Both the position numbers and the translations under genes were made by a program. A stretch of DNA of 64,000 bases from assembly GCA_019115165.1 (NCBI GenBank), contig DXEB01000041.1, forward strand, positions 1 to 64,000, given 5' to 3'. This stretch comes from Candidatus Anaerotignum merdipullorum (GTDB lineage: Bacteria > Bacillota > Clostridia > Lachnospirales > Anaerotignaceae). The stretch's first letter is position 1. Every line of letters begins with the position of its first letter. The notes under the pieces are model-generated. The model saw nothing but the letters and a program-made list of their open reading frames with translations. It ran no database searches and was not told where the DNA came from. Below, in pieces: positions 36,221-44,061 of this stretch.

Positions 36221-36685
36221 ATGACAGCAAAAACGCATGGGTATATCACAAAAGAAATTGAGTTAGAACAAATATACCGTTTTATTGTAAGATATTTTGA
36301 CCCGGAGGCGAAAGTCAACCGTTATGAAAACCGTTTCGGTGAAAGCAACGAAATGGCTGTGTATTTCACATATAAAGGGGAAGACAGACGGCTGTTTACG
36401 ATGATTTACAAAAGCCGTAAATTTTCCAAAAACGGAGAAAAAAGACGTTTGATTTTCTTGGATTTGGACTATTGGGGGCATAGTGTAGAAATTATGCGAT
36501 CCATCATTTCTTTCTTCAGCGGATGGCTGGATGAAAATGACTGTGATAAGGAAGGTCCGTACTATATTGACGAACAGCCGGACGGCGTAGTGCCGAATAT
36601 CATCAAAATCACTAGGAAAGAACTGAACAAACGCATGGGCGGCATGGTGGTTATCATTGATGATGACGACGAAGAAGAGTCGTAA
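36221..36685 (+). CDS. Uncharacterised soluble protein with acidic tail
   Basis: A 154-residue cytosolic protein I do not recognise. It is alpha/beta in pattern, with two aromatic-rich stretches (YRFIVRYFDPEAKVNRYENRF and IISFFSGWLDENDCD) and a C-terminal run of nine or ten Asp/Glu residues. It has its own strong promoter, a good ribosome-binding site (AAAGGGTGGAAAGGT) and its own terminator, so it is expressed as a single-gene unit. Confidence 0.75.
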   Translation: MTAKTHGYITKEIELEQIYRFIVRYFDPEAKVNRYENRFGESNEMAVYFTYKGEDRRLFTMIYKSRKFSKNGEKRRLIFLDLDYWGHSVEIMRSIISFFSGWLDENDCDKEGPYYIDEQPDGVVPNIIKITRKELNKRMGGMVVIIDDDDEEES

Positions 36686-36693
36686 TCCAAACA

Positions 36694-36732
36694 GCTCCGT
36701 ATTTTTCAGCAGAAAATGCGGGGCGTTTTTTT
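36694..36732 (+). terminator. Intrinsic terminator of the 36221 gene
   Basis: GCTCCGTATTTT pairs with AAAATGCGGGGC (two G-U pairs) around a 7-nt loop, followed by a G and seven T residues. Confidence 0.8.
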
Positions 36733-36787
36733 ATCAGATTTATCAGGGGTTCGGGAAAAACCAGTGTAATATGCGGAAGGCTCTTGC

Positions 36788-36816
36788 TTGCAAAGCGTTT
36801 CGGCTTTTGTTATACT
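36788..36816 (+). promoter_or_regulatory. Promoter of the 36859-38222 gene pair
   Basis: TTGCAA (36788-36793) and TATACT (36811-36816) with 17-nt spacing. Confidence 0.65.
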
Positions 36817-36858
36817 GGATACAGAAAACCGGCAGCATGCGGGAAGGGCGGTGGCAGG

Positions 36859-37434
36859 ATGCAGGAAGAGAAAAATTTGAAACAAATGATAGAAGAAGAT
36901 TTGCTCCATTGTCAGACAGTATGGGAAGCTTATTCCCATGATAAGGAAAAGATGGGAGAACTGTTTCGGCTGCTGCTGCTACACTATGAAGGAGAAATCG
37001 ACGGATTTGATGAGGATTTATGTGTGATCCAAAATCGCGAAGATTCTGCCGATATGGCGGCGGTTTACCGCAAAAACATTTCCCGCTTGATGGAACGGAT
37101 GGAAGCCTTTCGGGAAAATGGATATTCCAATGAAGGGTTGATGGAATATTACATACGGAAGGAACAGAAGGAAATCAATTTTTTTGCAGATTTTACGACG
37201 GTGCGGATTGCGCTGGGTATGGAACAGATTCCGCTGCTGGAAAAAGAAGAAATCATGGAAAAGTTGGATGAGATGGAAGAAATTTGCGCGCAGGTGGTTC
37301 CAAGAAGCAAAAAGTGGGAATCTTTGCGGGAATATCTGATATGGCTGTCCGGAAAGGACGTAAATATCGCCATGCAGATTCTGCCGCTGTTCTTCCGTAT
37401 CAATGATACGATTACAAAGAGGCAAGGATCATGA
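36859..37434 (+). CDS. Uncharacterised helical protein
   Basis: A 191-residue, almost entirely alpha-helical, acidic cytosolic protein with no cysteine cluster, signal or membrane segment. Repeated heptad-like Glu/Leu patterns (MEKLDEMEEICAQV) hint at coiled-coil packing. I do not recognise the family. The start is the ATG at 36859, downstream of the promoter; a longer reading to 36784 would begin upstream of it. Its stop overlaps the HAD phosphatase start by 4 bp, so the two genes are translated together. Confidence 0.75.
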   Translation: MQEEKNLKQMIEEDLLHCQTVWEAYSHDKEKMGELFRLLLLHYEGEIDGFDEDLCVIQNREDSADMAAVYRKNISRLMERMEAFRENGYSNEGLMEYYIRKEQKEINFFADFTTVRIALGMEQIPLLEKEEIMEKLDEMEEICAQVVPRSKKWESLREYLIWLSGKDVNIAMQILPLFFRINDTITKRQGS

Positions 37435-38222
37435 TAAAATTGATTGTGTCCGATATGGACGGTACCTTATTAAATGACCAAAAGCAAATAGACGACAGGA
37501 TTTATGCACTGCTTCCGGGCATGCATAAGAAAGGGATCCGCTTTGTGGTGGCAAGCGGCAGACAGTATCCGAGTCTGAAAAAGAATTTTCAGGAACATCT
37601 GCAGGATATTGTGGTGATTGCGGAAAACGGTGCGTTTGTTGTGCAGGATACGAAAGAATTATACTACCGCGGCATGACTCAGGCACAGCTTTCTCTCTGG
37701 CTGGATGCGGTGGCGCAGCTGCCGGACGTGGAACCTCTGCTGTGTGCTAAGTACTGTGGGTATACGCATAGCAAGGAAATGTATGACTATCTGCGCAGCG
37801 ATCCGTTTTATTATGATATGGTGCTGGTAGATGATTTGCATGGAATTACAGAAGATGTGACGAAGGTTTCCTTGATTGAGCGAGGCGGCAGAGGCGCACA
37901 GTTTTGCTATGATCGATTGGCTCCGTTGCTGACGGAGGAAATGACATTGGTAATCTCCGGAGACACTTGTCTGGATACGGGATTGAAAGGCGTCAACAAA
38001 GGAAGCGCAGTGGCAGCACTGCAGCAGATGTGGCAGATTCGTCCGGAAGAAACGCTGGTATTTGGCGATCAGTTTAATGATGTAGATATGTTTGACTGTG
38101 CGTTTTACAGTTACGCGATGGGAAATGCGTCCCGAGAGGTAAGACAGCGGGCACGGTTTGTAACAGGAACCAATAATGAAGGCGCGGTGGTTAATGTGAT
38201 ACGGGAATTGACCGGGCTGTAA
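37431..38222 (+). CDS. Cof-type HAD-IIB family hydrolase
   Basis: A 263-residue HAD phosphatase. Motif I SDMDGTLLN supplies the nucleophile Asp8 and Asp10; motif II VVASGRQ; motif III Lys in GVNKGSA; motif IV FGDQFNDVDMFD. A C2-type cap domain lies in the middle. Such enzymes act on sugar phosphates or flavin precursors with broad specificity; the substrate is unknown. It is coupled to the preceding gene by an ATGA overlap and lies 24 bp before mtaB. Confidence 0.93.
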   Translation: MIKLIVSDMDGTLLNDQKQIDDRIYALLPGMHKKGIRFVVASGRQYPSLKKNFQEHLQDIVVIAENGAFVVQDTKELYYRGMTQAQLSLWLDAVAQLPDVEPLLCAKYCGYTHSKEMYDYLRSDPFYYDMVLVDDLHGITEDVTKVSLIERGGRGAQFCYDRLAPLLTEEMTLVISGDTCLDTGLKGVNKGSAVAALQQMWQIRPEETLVFGDQFNDVDMFDCAFYSYAMGNASREVRQRARFVTGTNNEGAVVNVIRELTGL

Positions 38223-38246
38223 GGACGGTTTGGAATAAGGAGGATT

Positions 38247-39545
38247 ATGAAAAAAATAGCAAGTTATGCATTAGGATGCAAAGTAAATCAATATGAAAGC
38301 GAGGCCATCGCAGAACTGTTTGCACAACGAGGATATGAAGTGGTGCCGATAGAGGACACAGCGGATATTTATATCATCAATACTTGTACGGTAACAAATT
38401 TCGGCGATAAAAAATCCCGCCAGCTCATCCGAAAGGTGAAACGTCAGAATGCAGACGCCATTGTGGCAGTGGTGGGTTGTTATGCGCAAACGGCGCCTGC
38501 GGAACTGGAAGCAGTGGAGGGCGTGAATCTGGTCATTGGAACAAAGGACAAAAGCAGGATTGTGGAATTGGTGGAAGCGTACCGTAAAGAGCAGGGTGTA
38601 TGTAATTATGTGACAGACATTATGCATGAGCGCATATTTGAGCCGTTGGAAATCAAGAAACTTTCCAATCGTACCAGAGCGTATTTGAAAATCCAAGACG
38701 GTTGCAGCCAGTTTTGTTCCTACTGCATCATTCCATATGCCAGAGGACCCATCCGCAGCCGAGAGCCGCAGGATGTTATCGCGGAAGTGCGCCGTCTGGC
38801 GGAGAACGGATTTCAGGAAGTGGTATTGACCGGGATTCACGTGGCAAGCTATGGAAAAGATTTGAAACAGACTTCTTTGTTGGAGATTATCCAACAGGTA
38901 CATGCGGTAGACGGCATAGAACGGATTCGATTCAGTTCGATTGAGCCAAATGTGGTGACAGAAGCCTTCGCAGCGGAAGTGGCAAAATTACCGAAGGTGT
39001 GCGATCATTTTCATCTATCCCTGCAAAGCGGCTGTGATAAAACACTGCGGGAGATGAACCGCAGGTATGATACGGAGAAATACCGCCAGGCAGCAGCGCG
39101 GCTGCGGCGATATCTGCCGGATGTCGCGTTGACCACAGATATGATTGTGGGTTTTCCGGGAGAAACAGAAGAGGACTATCAGCAAAGCAAAGTATTTGCC
39201 AAAGAGATGGCGTTTTCCAAGATTCATGTGTTTCCGTATTCCCCCAAAAAAGGAACGCCGGCGGCAGAACGGAAGGATCAGCTGCAAAATGCGGTGAAAC
39301 AGGCACGCAGCCATGATCTGATTGCCTTAAGTGACGCCATGACAGAGGTTTTTCTGACTGCACACTTAGGTAGAAAAATGTCCGTATTATTTGAGCGGGA
39401 AGTAGCGCCAAATTGGTATGAAGGGCATACCACCAATTATATCAAAGTCCATGTGTTTAGCCGACAAGCGTTAACCAATGTGATTCTTCCTGTTCGTTTG
39501 ACAGAGGTGCAAGGAGAGACGGCAATCGGCGAAATTACGGAATAA
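38247..39545 (+). CDS. mtaB: tRNA (t6A37) methylthiotransferase MtaB
   Basis: A 432-residue radical SAM enzyme that converts t6A to ms2t6A at tRNA position 37. The N-terminal UPF0004 domain supplies three cluster cysteines (YALGCKVNQYES, INTCTVTN, VVGCYAQ). The radical SAM motif is CSQFCSYC (~153-160), followed by PYARGPIRSR. A C-terminal TRAM domain ends the protein. Features such as GCKVNQYES place it in the MtaB rather than the MiaB branch. AATAAGGAGG precedes the ATG. Confidence 0.95.
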   Translation: MKKIASYALGCKVNQYESEAIAELFAQRGYEVVPIEDTADIYIINTCTVTNFGDKKSRQLIRKVKRQNADAIVAVVGCYAQTAPAELEAVEGVNLVIGTKDKSRIVELVEAYRKEQGVCNYVTDIMHERIFEPLEIKKLSNRTRAYLKIQDGCSQFCSYCIIPYARGPIRSREPQDVIAEVRRLAENGFQEVVLTGIHVASYGKDLKQTSLLEIIQQVHAVDGIERIRFSSIEPNVVTEAFAAEVAKLPKVCDHFHLSLQSGCDKTLREMNRRYDTEKYRQAAARLRRYLPDVALTTDMIVGFPGETEEDYQQSKVFAKEMAFSKIHVFPYSPKKGTPAAERKDQLQNAVKQARSHDLIALSDAMTEVFLTAHLGRKMSVLFEREVAPNWYEGHTTNYIKVHVFSRQALTNVILPVRLTEVQGETAIGEITE

Positions 39546-39583
39546 ATGCTGGATTTTGTAATATTTATGTAAGGAAACAACGG

Positions 39584-39612
39584 TTGCAATCCGTTGGGGT
39601 TTATATTATCAT
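39584..39612 (+). promoter_or_regulatory. Promoter of the ireB-ruvX-DUF1292 operon
   Basis: TTGCAA (39584-39589), 17-nt spacer, TATCAT (39607-39612). Confidence 0.6.
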
Positions 39613-39666
39613 GGAAGAATAGAGCAGTGCAGACAGCGGGGGCTGTGTGAACGGAGAGTGATAGAA

Positions 39667-39930
39667 ATGAGCAATAACATCAACGAAACACAATATTTTG
39701 GCAGAGCCGGAAAAGAACCGGAAAATGAAGCAAGAAGAATCCTGATTTCCGTCAGTACGGCGCTGCGGGAAAAGGGATATAATCCAGTAAACCAGATTGT
39801 GGGATATATTTTATCCGGCGATCCGACGTATATTACCAGTTACTTGAATGCCAGAGCGATGATCCGCAAACTGGAGCGGGACGAACTGTTGGAAGAATTG
39901 GTAAAGGATTATTTGGATAGAAATGAATAA
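39667..39930 (+). CDS. ireB: IreB family regulatory phosphoprotein (UPF0297)
   Basis: An 87-residue protein: [77 protein letters not shown], cited here only as far as its conserved blocks [15 protein letters not shown] and the N-terminal Thr-containing region. In Enterococcus, IreB is phosphorylated by the Ser/Thr kinase IreK and affects cephalosporin resistance; conservation suggests a similar signalling link here. It precedes ruvX and DUF1292 as in most Clostridia. The start is the ATG at 39667 (GGAGAG 8 nt upstream). Confidence 0.95.
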   Translation: MSNNINETQYFGRAGKEPENEARRILISVSTALREKGYNPVNQIVGYILSGDPTYITSYLNARAMIRKLERDELLEELVKDYLDRNE

Positions 39931-39945
39931 GAAAGAGGCTAAAGA

Positions 39946-40404
39946 TTGCGGATTTTAGGATTGGATTTTGGGGATAAAACCATTGGTGTCGCCGTCAGTG
40001 ATCCATTGGGATGGACGGCGCAGGGAGTGGAAATAATTCGGCGGGAGAATCCCATGGAATTTAAGAAATGCATGCGCCGTTTGGCAGAAGTGATCCAACA
40101 GTATAAGATAGAGGTCATTGTGTTGGGGTATCCGAAGAATTTGGATAATTCCGAAGGAGAACGATGTGAAAAAACAAAAGCGTTCGAAGCGAGAATCAAA
40201 GGACGGTTTCCGAAGATACCGGTCGTGCTCTGGGACGAACGGTTCAGCACCATTGCAGCGGAGCGTGCCCTGCGGATGGCGGATTTGAGCCATGAGAAAA
40301 GGAAAAGCGTGATTGACAAAATGGCGGCAGTGCATATTTTACAGGGATATTTGGACAGCAGGCGCGGACAAGACGCCAACGAGAAGGAACGGAGAAGCAT
40401 ATGA
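39946..40404 (+). CDS. ruvX: Putative pre-16S rRNA nuclease RuvX/YqgF
   Basis: A 152-residue RNase H-like nuclease thought to trim the 5' end of pre-16S rRNA. It has ILGLDFGDKTIGVAVSDPLG (first catalytic Asp), VVLGYPKN and a C-terminal LWDERFSTIAAERAL and KMAAVHILQGYLD. It starts at a TTG after GAAAGAGG. Its stop overlaps the DUF1292 start by 4 bp. Confidence 0.95.
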   Translation: MRILGLDFGDKTIGVAVSDPLGWTAQGVEIIRRENPMEFKKCMRRLAEVIQQYKIEVIVLGYPKNLDNSEGERCEKTKAFEARIKGRFPKIPVVLWDERFSTIAAERALRMADLSHEKRKSVIDKMAAVHILQGYLDSRRGQDANEKERRSI

Positions 40405-40703
40405 GCGATATTTTTCAGGAAGCAGAAGAAATGGAATTTGAAATGGTAACGATGACCGATGAGGATGGCACAGAGGTAGAGTTTTCGATTATTGACCATG
40501 TTGCCAGCGGTACAGACAGATACCTGTTGGTAGTGGAAACGGAAAAGATGGACGAGGAAGAATCCGAAGCATTGATTCTAAAAGAGATTTCTATTGACGC
40601 CAATGATATTACCTATGAAATGGTGGAAGACGACGCGGAATTTGACCGTATTGCAGAAATGTTTGCACAAAAAGGCGAGGATTATGAAGTCTCTGTGGAA
40701 TGA
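40401..40703 (+). CDS. DUF1292 family protein
   Basis: A 100-residue acidic protein beginning with VTMTDEDGTEVEFSIIDHV, the DUF1292 signature. The family is almost always downstream of ireB and ruvX in Firmicutes, as here, but its function is unknown. The protein is soluble and strongly negatively charged. It starts within the ruvX stop (ATGA). Confidence 0.93.
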   Translation: MSDIFQEAEEMEFEMVTMTDEDGTEVEFSIIDHVASGTDRYLLVVETEKMDEEESEALILKEISIDANDITYEMVEDDAEFDRIAEMFAQKGEDYEVSVE

Positions 40704-41283
40704 GCAGGAATGATTGGTGCGGCTGAGGATAGCAGAATCCTTTCGAAGTGCCAACGAATATCGAATGGACAGAGGGAACGGAAGACCGGTTCGGCTGGAA
40801 AATAAATGAAATAGAACGAAAGAAAGCATGGATTCTATCCGTTTTGGAGAGATACCGCATGATTTCCAAAAATCGAAACAAGCAGAAAAAGAGATATTTG
40901 CTTTAAGCTTGTTTGATAGGAATCGGATGGATATCCAGTATAGTGCTGGAATTTGCTGATTAGGTTTGAGACAGCAGAATCTATTGATGCCCAAAGAGAG
41001 AACGGGAAAAATATTTTTTGAAACGAAACCGGTAAACCGGTATGCTCTTTTCAATAGGATGATGTGCGGATAAAAAAGGGAACAAAAACGAAAAGCAGCG
41101 TCTTGCAGGAAAGCAAATGGAACGGAAGCGATGTTTTTCATGGAAAGACAAGACAGGCTGCTCTTTTTATGCTTGCCAGAAATGGAAGAGTTGGGCGGGC
41201 TTTGTTTTTGTAGAGACGGACACTTTTTTATGGCATGAAAAAACAAAACAGTCAGAAATGGGAGAGAAAAGGAGGTGTGTTTT
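40704..41283. other. Long gene-free stretch upstream of rnjA
   Basis: About 580 bp with no convincing gene. Two small palindromes are visible (ACCGGTAAACCGGT near 41029 and CCAG/CTGG near 40935-40952). A 295-codon open frame runs leftward across it into rnjA, but has no ribosome-binding site or recognisable domain. No strong promoter was found, so a long rnjA leader is possible. Confidence 0.45.
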
Positions 41284-42966
41284 TTGGCAAACAGACGTGC
41301 AAAACCCAAGACAAGGCTGAAAGTCATTGCCTTAGGCGGGTTGGAAGAAATCGGGAAGAATATGACGGTGCTGGAATACGGCAATGATATTGTGATTATT
41401 GACTGTGGGCTGGCCTTTCCAGAGGATGACATGCTGGGGATAGACCTAGTGATTCCCGATATCACCTATTTGGCAAAAAACGTGGAAAAAATCAGAGGAA
41501 TTGTGTTGACCCATGGGCATGAGGATCATATTGGTGCGCTGCCTTATGTGCTCAAGCAATTGAAAGTACCGGTGTTTGGTACATTGCTGACACTGGGGTT
41601 GTTGGAAAACAAGCTGCGGGAGCATAAAATGCTGGATAAAACGACACTGCATACTGTCGTACCCGGAGAAAAAGTCAAGCTGGGGCAAATGATGGTAGAA
41701 TTTATTCATACCAATCATTCTATCGCCGATTCTGTGGCACTGGCGATACAGACGCCGGTGGGAACGGTGATTCATACCGGCGACTTTAAGGTGGATTATA
41801 CGCCGATTGACGGTGAGATTATTGATTTGCAGCGGTTTGCAGAACTGGGCAGTCAAGGCGTTTTGCTGCTGATGAGTGACAGCACGAATGCAGAGCGTAA
41901 AGGATTTACGATGTCGGAAAAAAATGTTGGCAAGGTGTTTGAACGGATTTTTGAGGAAACGCCCAGAAACCGTATCATGGTAGCGACATTTTCTTCCAAT
42001 ATTCACCGGATTCAGCAGATTATCAATGCGGCGTATATGTATGGCAGAAAAGTTGCGATCATTGGCAGAAGCATGGTCAATGCAGTGAAAACCGCATCAG
42101 AGCTGGATTATTTATGGATTCCTCCTCGTACCTTGATTGATATTACCGAGATTAAAAATTATCGGGATGAACAGCTGGTTATTATTACGACCGGCAGTCA
42201 GGGAGAGACCATGTCGGCATTGTCCAGAATTGCCAACAGCGAGCATAAGCAGGTGAGTGTAAAACCGGATGATAAAATCATCATCAGCGCATCGGCTATT
42301 CCGGGAAACGAAAAGAATGTCATCCGTGTGGTCAATGAACTGCTGAAAAAAGGCGCCGATGTGGTATATGGCGGGATTGAGGATATCCATGTATCCGGGC
42401 ACGCCAGACAGGAGGAACTGAAACTGATGCTTGCCCTGACCAAACCGAAGTTTTTTATGCCGGTGCATGGCGAGTATATGCATTTGTCCAGTCATCGAGA
42501 TTTGGCAATCAGTATGGGAATGGATAAAAAGAATATTTTTGTCAATAAACTGGGCGATGTTTTAGAGTTGTCCAAAAATGAGGCGAAAGTGACCGGCACG
42601 GTTCCTACCGGACAGGTGATGGTAGACGGTTTGGGTGTTGGCGATGTGGGGAATATTGTCCTGCGAGACAGAAAGCATTTGTCAGAGGACGGTTTGATGG
42701 TAGTCGTTGTTTCGATGGAAAGCGAAACCGGGCAGATCATGGCAGGACCGGATATTATTTCCCGCGGTTTTGTGTATGTGCGAGAATCGGAAGGGTTGAT
42801 GGATGGCGCGAAAGAAGTGGTATTGAAAGCACTTCAGGAGTGCGAAGAAAAAAACATCACCAGCTGGAACTATATCAAAAATGTCATCAAAGATACGTTG
42901 AAAAATTATATCTGGCAGAAAACCAAGAGAAGCCCCATGATTCTGCCCATTATTATGGAAGTGTAA
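41284..42966 (+). CDS. rnjA: Ribonuclease J
   Basis: A 560-residue metallo-beta-lactamase/beta-CASP ribonuclease with endonuclease and 5'-3' exonuclease activity in mRNA decay and rRNA maturation. The metal motif is LTHGHEDHIGALPY (~75-88), later HTGDFKVDYTP and the beta-CASP region with SDSTNAERKG. C-terminal HxxH residues occur in FFMPVHGEYMHL. The chosen start is a TTG at 41284, 8 nt after AAAGGAGG; a GTG at 41275 overlaps that site. Confidence 0.96.
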   Translation: MANRRAKPKTRLKVIALGGLEEIGKNMTVLEYGNDIVIIDCGLAFPEDDMLGIDLVIPDITYLAKNVEKIRGIVLTHGHEDHIGALPYVLKQLKVPVFGTLLTLGLLENKLREHKMLDKTTLHTVVPGEKVKLGQMMVEFIHTNHSIADSVALAIQTPVGTVIHTGDFKVDYTPIDGEIIDLQRFAELGSQGVLLLMSDSTNAERKGFTMSEKNVGKVFERIFEETPRNRIMVATFSSNIHRIQQIINAAYMYGRKVAIIGRSMVNAVKTASELDYLWIPPRTLIDITEIKNYRDEQLVIITTGSQGETMSALSRIANSEHKQVSVKPDDKIIISASAIPGNEKNVIRVVNELLKKGADVVYGGIEDIHVSGHARQEELKLMLALTKPKFFMPVHGEYMHLSSHRDLAISMGMDKKNIFVNKLGDVLELSKNEAKVTGTVPTGQVMVDGLGVGDVGNIVLRDRKHLSEDGLMVVVVSMESETGQIMAGPDIISRGFVYVRESEGLMDGAKEVVLKALQECEEKNITSWNYIKNVIKDTLKNYIWQKTKRSPMILPIIMEV

Positions 42967-42984
42967 GACAGAGATATAAAATAA

Positions 42985-43046
42985 GACAGGCATATAAAAA
43001 AAGTCGGAAATTCATTGGAATTTCCGACTTTTTTTATATGCCTGTC
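42985..43046. terminator. Exceptionally long perfect bidirectional terminator
   Basis: A 29-bp perfect stem (42985-43013 with 43018-43046) with a 4-nt ATTG loop and internal A7/T7 tracts lies between rnjA and the convergent OB-fold gene. It can terminate transcripts from both sides. Confidence 0.92.
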
Positions 43047-43048
43047 AA

Positions 43049-43617
43049 TTATTCAAATACACAGTCTTTCAGCAGTACATTGCCAAATTTACCATCGCAG
43101 ATACCAACAAGCGTAATGGAATCCCCTTGCTGTAATTCCATTACTTTTGCGATCTGTGCCTCGTCAGAGAAATAGCACTGAACAGAGGTAATCGAAAAAT
43201 CATCTCCGGCAAAGGTAATATAGACGTCCTCCATCACATCTTTGCCAATCGTGCCAACGGTACCGCTCAGGCGCATGGTTTTCCCTTCATAAATTTCATC
43301 CCCTTTCACCTCATTGGCTTCATAGGTTGTCAGCAGTTCCGCGGGAGAAATTTCCATGATTTCTACAGGTGCTTCTTCTGATGTTTCTGCGGGAGGACTG
43401 ACAATGGTGCCATCGGCGCCAGCGGGACTGCTTTGGGCAGGCTGCTCCTCTCCACCGCCAGCCAGAGCTGCTCCAATCAGCAGGATGGCAATCACAAGAA
43501 TCACCCATTTTGCCTTACCACCCTGTTTTCTGCCGCATTGGGGGCAAACTTTGGCTTTTTGAGGAATGGCAGTCTGACAAAATTTACAGGTTTTGGTTTC
43601 TGTTTTTATGTTTCCAT
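43049..43617 (-). pseudogene. Zinc-ribbon/transmembrane/OB-fold protein with apparent frameshift at its start
   Basis: Read in frame from about 43609 the protein has a zinc ribbon (CKFC and CPQC), a hydrophobic helix (VILVIAILLIGAALA), an acidic Pro-rich linker and a C-terminal OB-fold like the tRNA_anti-like domain (LSGTVGTIGKDVMEDVYITFAG, then QGDSITLVGICDGKFGNVLLKDC). The expected start ATG at 43617, with AAAGGAGAG before it, is one nucleotide out of frame and stops at its fourth codon. One extra A in the following A-run would restore it. A GTG at 43504 could make a shorter product without the zinc ribbon. It may be intact through slippage or a non-standard start, or decayed. Confidence 0.65.
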
Positions 43618-43650
43618 ATTTTTCTCTCCTTTTTCTTTCTGATTCTTATA

Positions 43651-43675
43651 TTATGTTGCTTCTTTAGCAACATAA
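43651..43675. promoter_or_regulatory. 25-bp perfect dyad between divergent genes, probable regulator operator
   Basis: TTATGTTGCT-N5-AGCAACATAA: 10-bp arms, 5-bp centre. It lies in the 110-bp region between the OB-fold gene and the XRE regulator gene, a likely binding site for that regulator. Confidence 0.65.
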
Positions 43676-43727
43676 TGCTGCAAAACCCATGGTAATGTCA
43701 AGGGAAAAAATGAGGGGGTCTTTCGCC

Positions 43728-43988
43728 ATGAAAATATACGAATATGAAGGGAAGAAAAATATTTGTGGAGAACAAATCCGCAGGATTCGTACAAAAAAGA
43801 AACTTTCACAGGCGGCATTGTCCCGGCGTTTGCAGTTGGAAGGCATTACCATTGACCGCTATTCGATTTGCCGCATGGAAAAGGGAGAACGGTTTATTGC
43901 GGATTATGAACTGATAAAAATTGCTGCGGTGCTGGAAGTGCCTGTCGCTACATTGTTTCTGTCAGAAGATGATTGCGCAGAACCCTAA
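43728..43988 (+). CDS. XRE family helix-turn-helix regulator
   Basis: An 86-residue protein with a Cro/C1-type DNA-binding domain: GEQIRRIRTKKKLSQAALSRRLQLEGITIDRYSICRMEKGERFIADYELIKIAAVL, with an insertion in the turn relative to the shortest Cro proteins. It contains no sensor domain. The start at 43728 follows GAGGGGGT. A perfect 25-bp dyad lies 53 bp upstream. It probably controls itself and the divergent OB-fold gene; this is inference. Confidence 0.9.
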   Translation: MKIYEYEGKKNICGEQIRRIRTKKKLSQAALSRRLQLEGITIDRYSICRMEKGERFIADYELIKIAAVLEVPVATLFLSEDDCAEP

Positions 43989-44061
43989 AATATTGTAAGA
44001 TAGCAACAGTATCAAAGCACACTGGCTGTGCGCCTGTGTGCTCGCAAAAGGAGAGAAAGAC

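Noticed and set aside
40578..41465. 295-codon leftward open frame
   Set aside because: It runs antisense into rnjA and DUF1292, has no ribosome-binding site and no recognisable domain.
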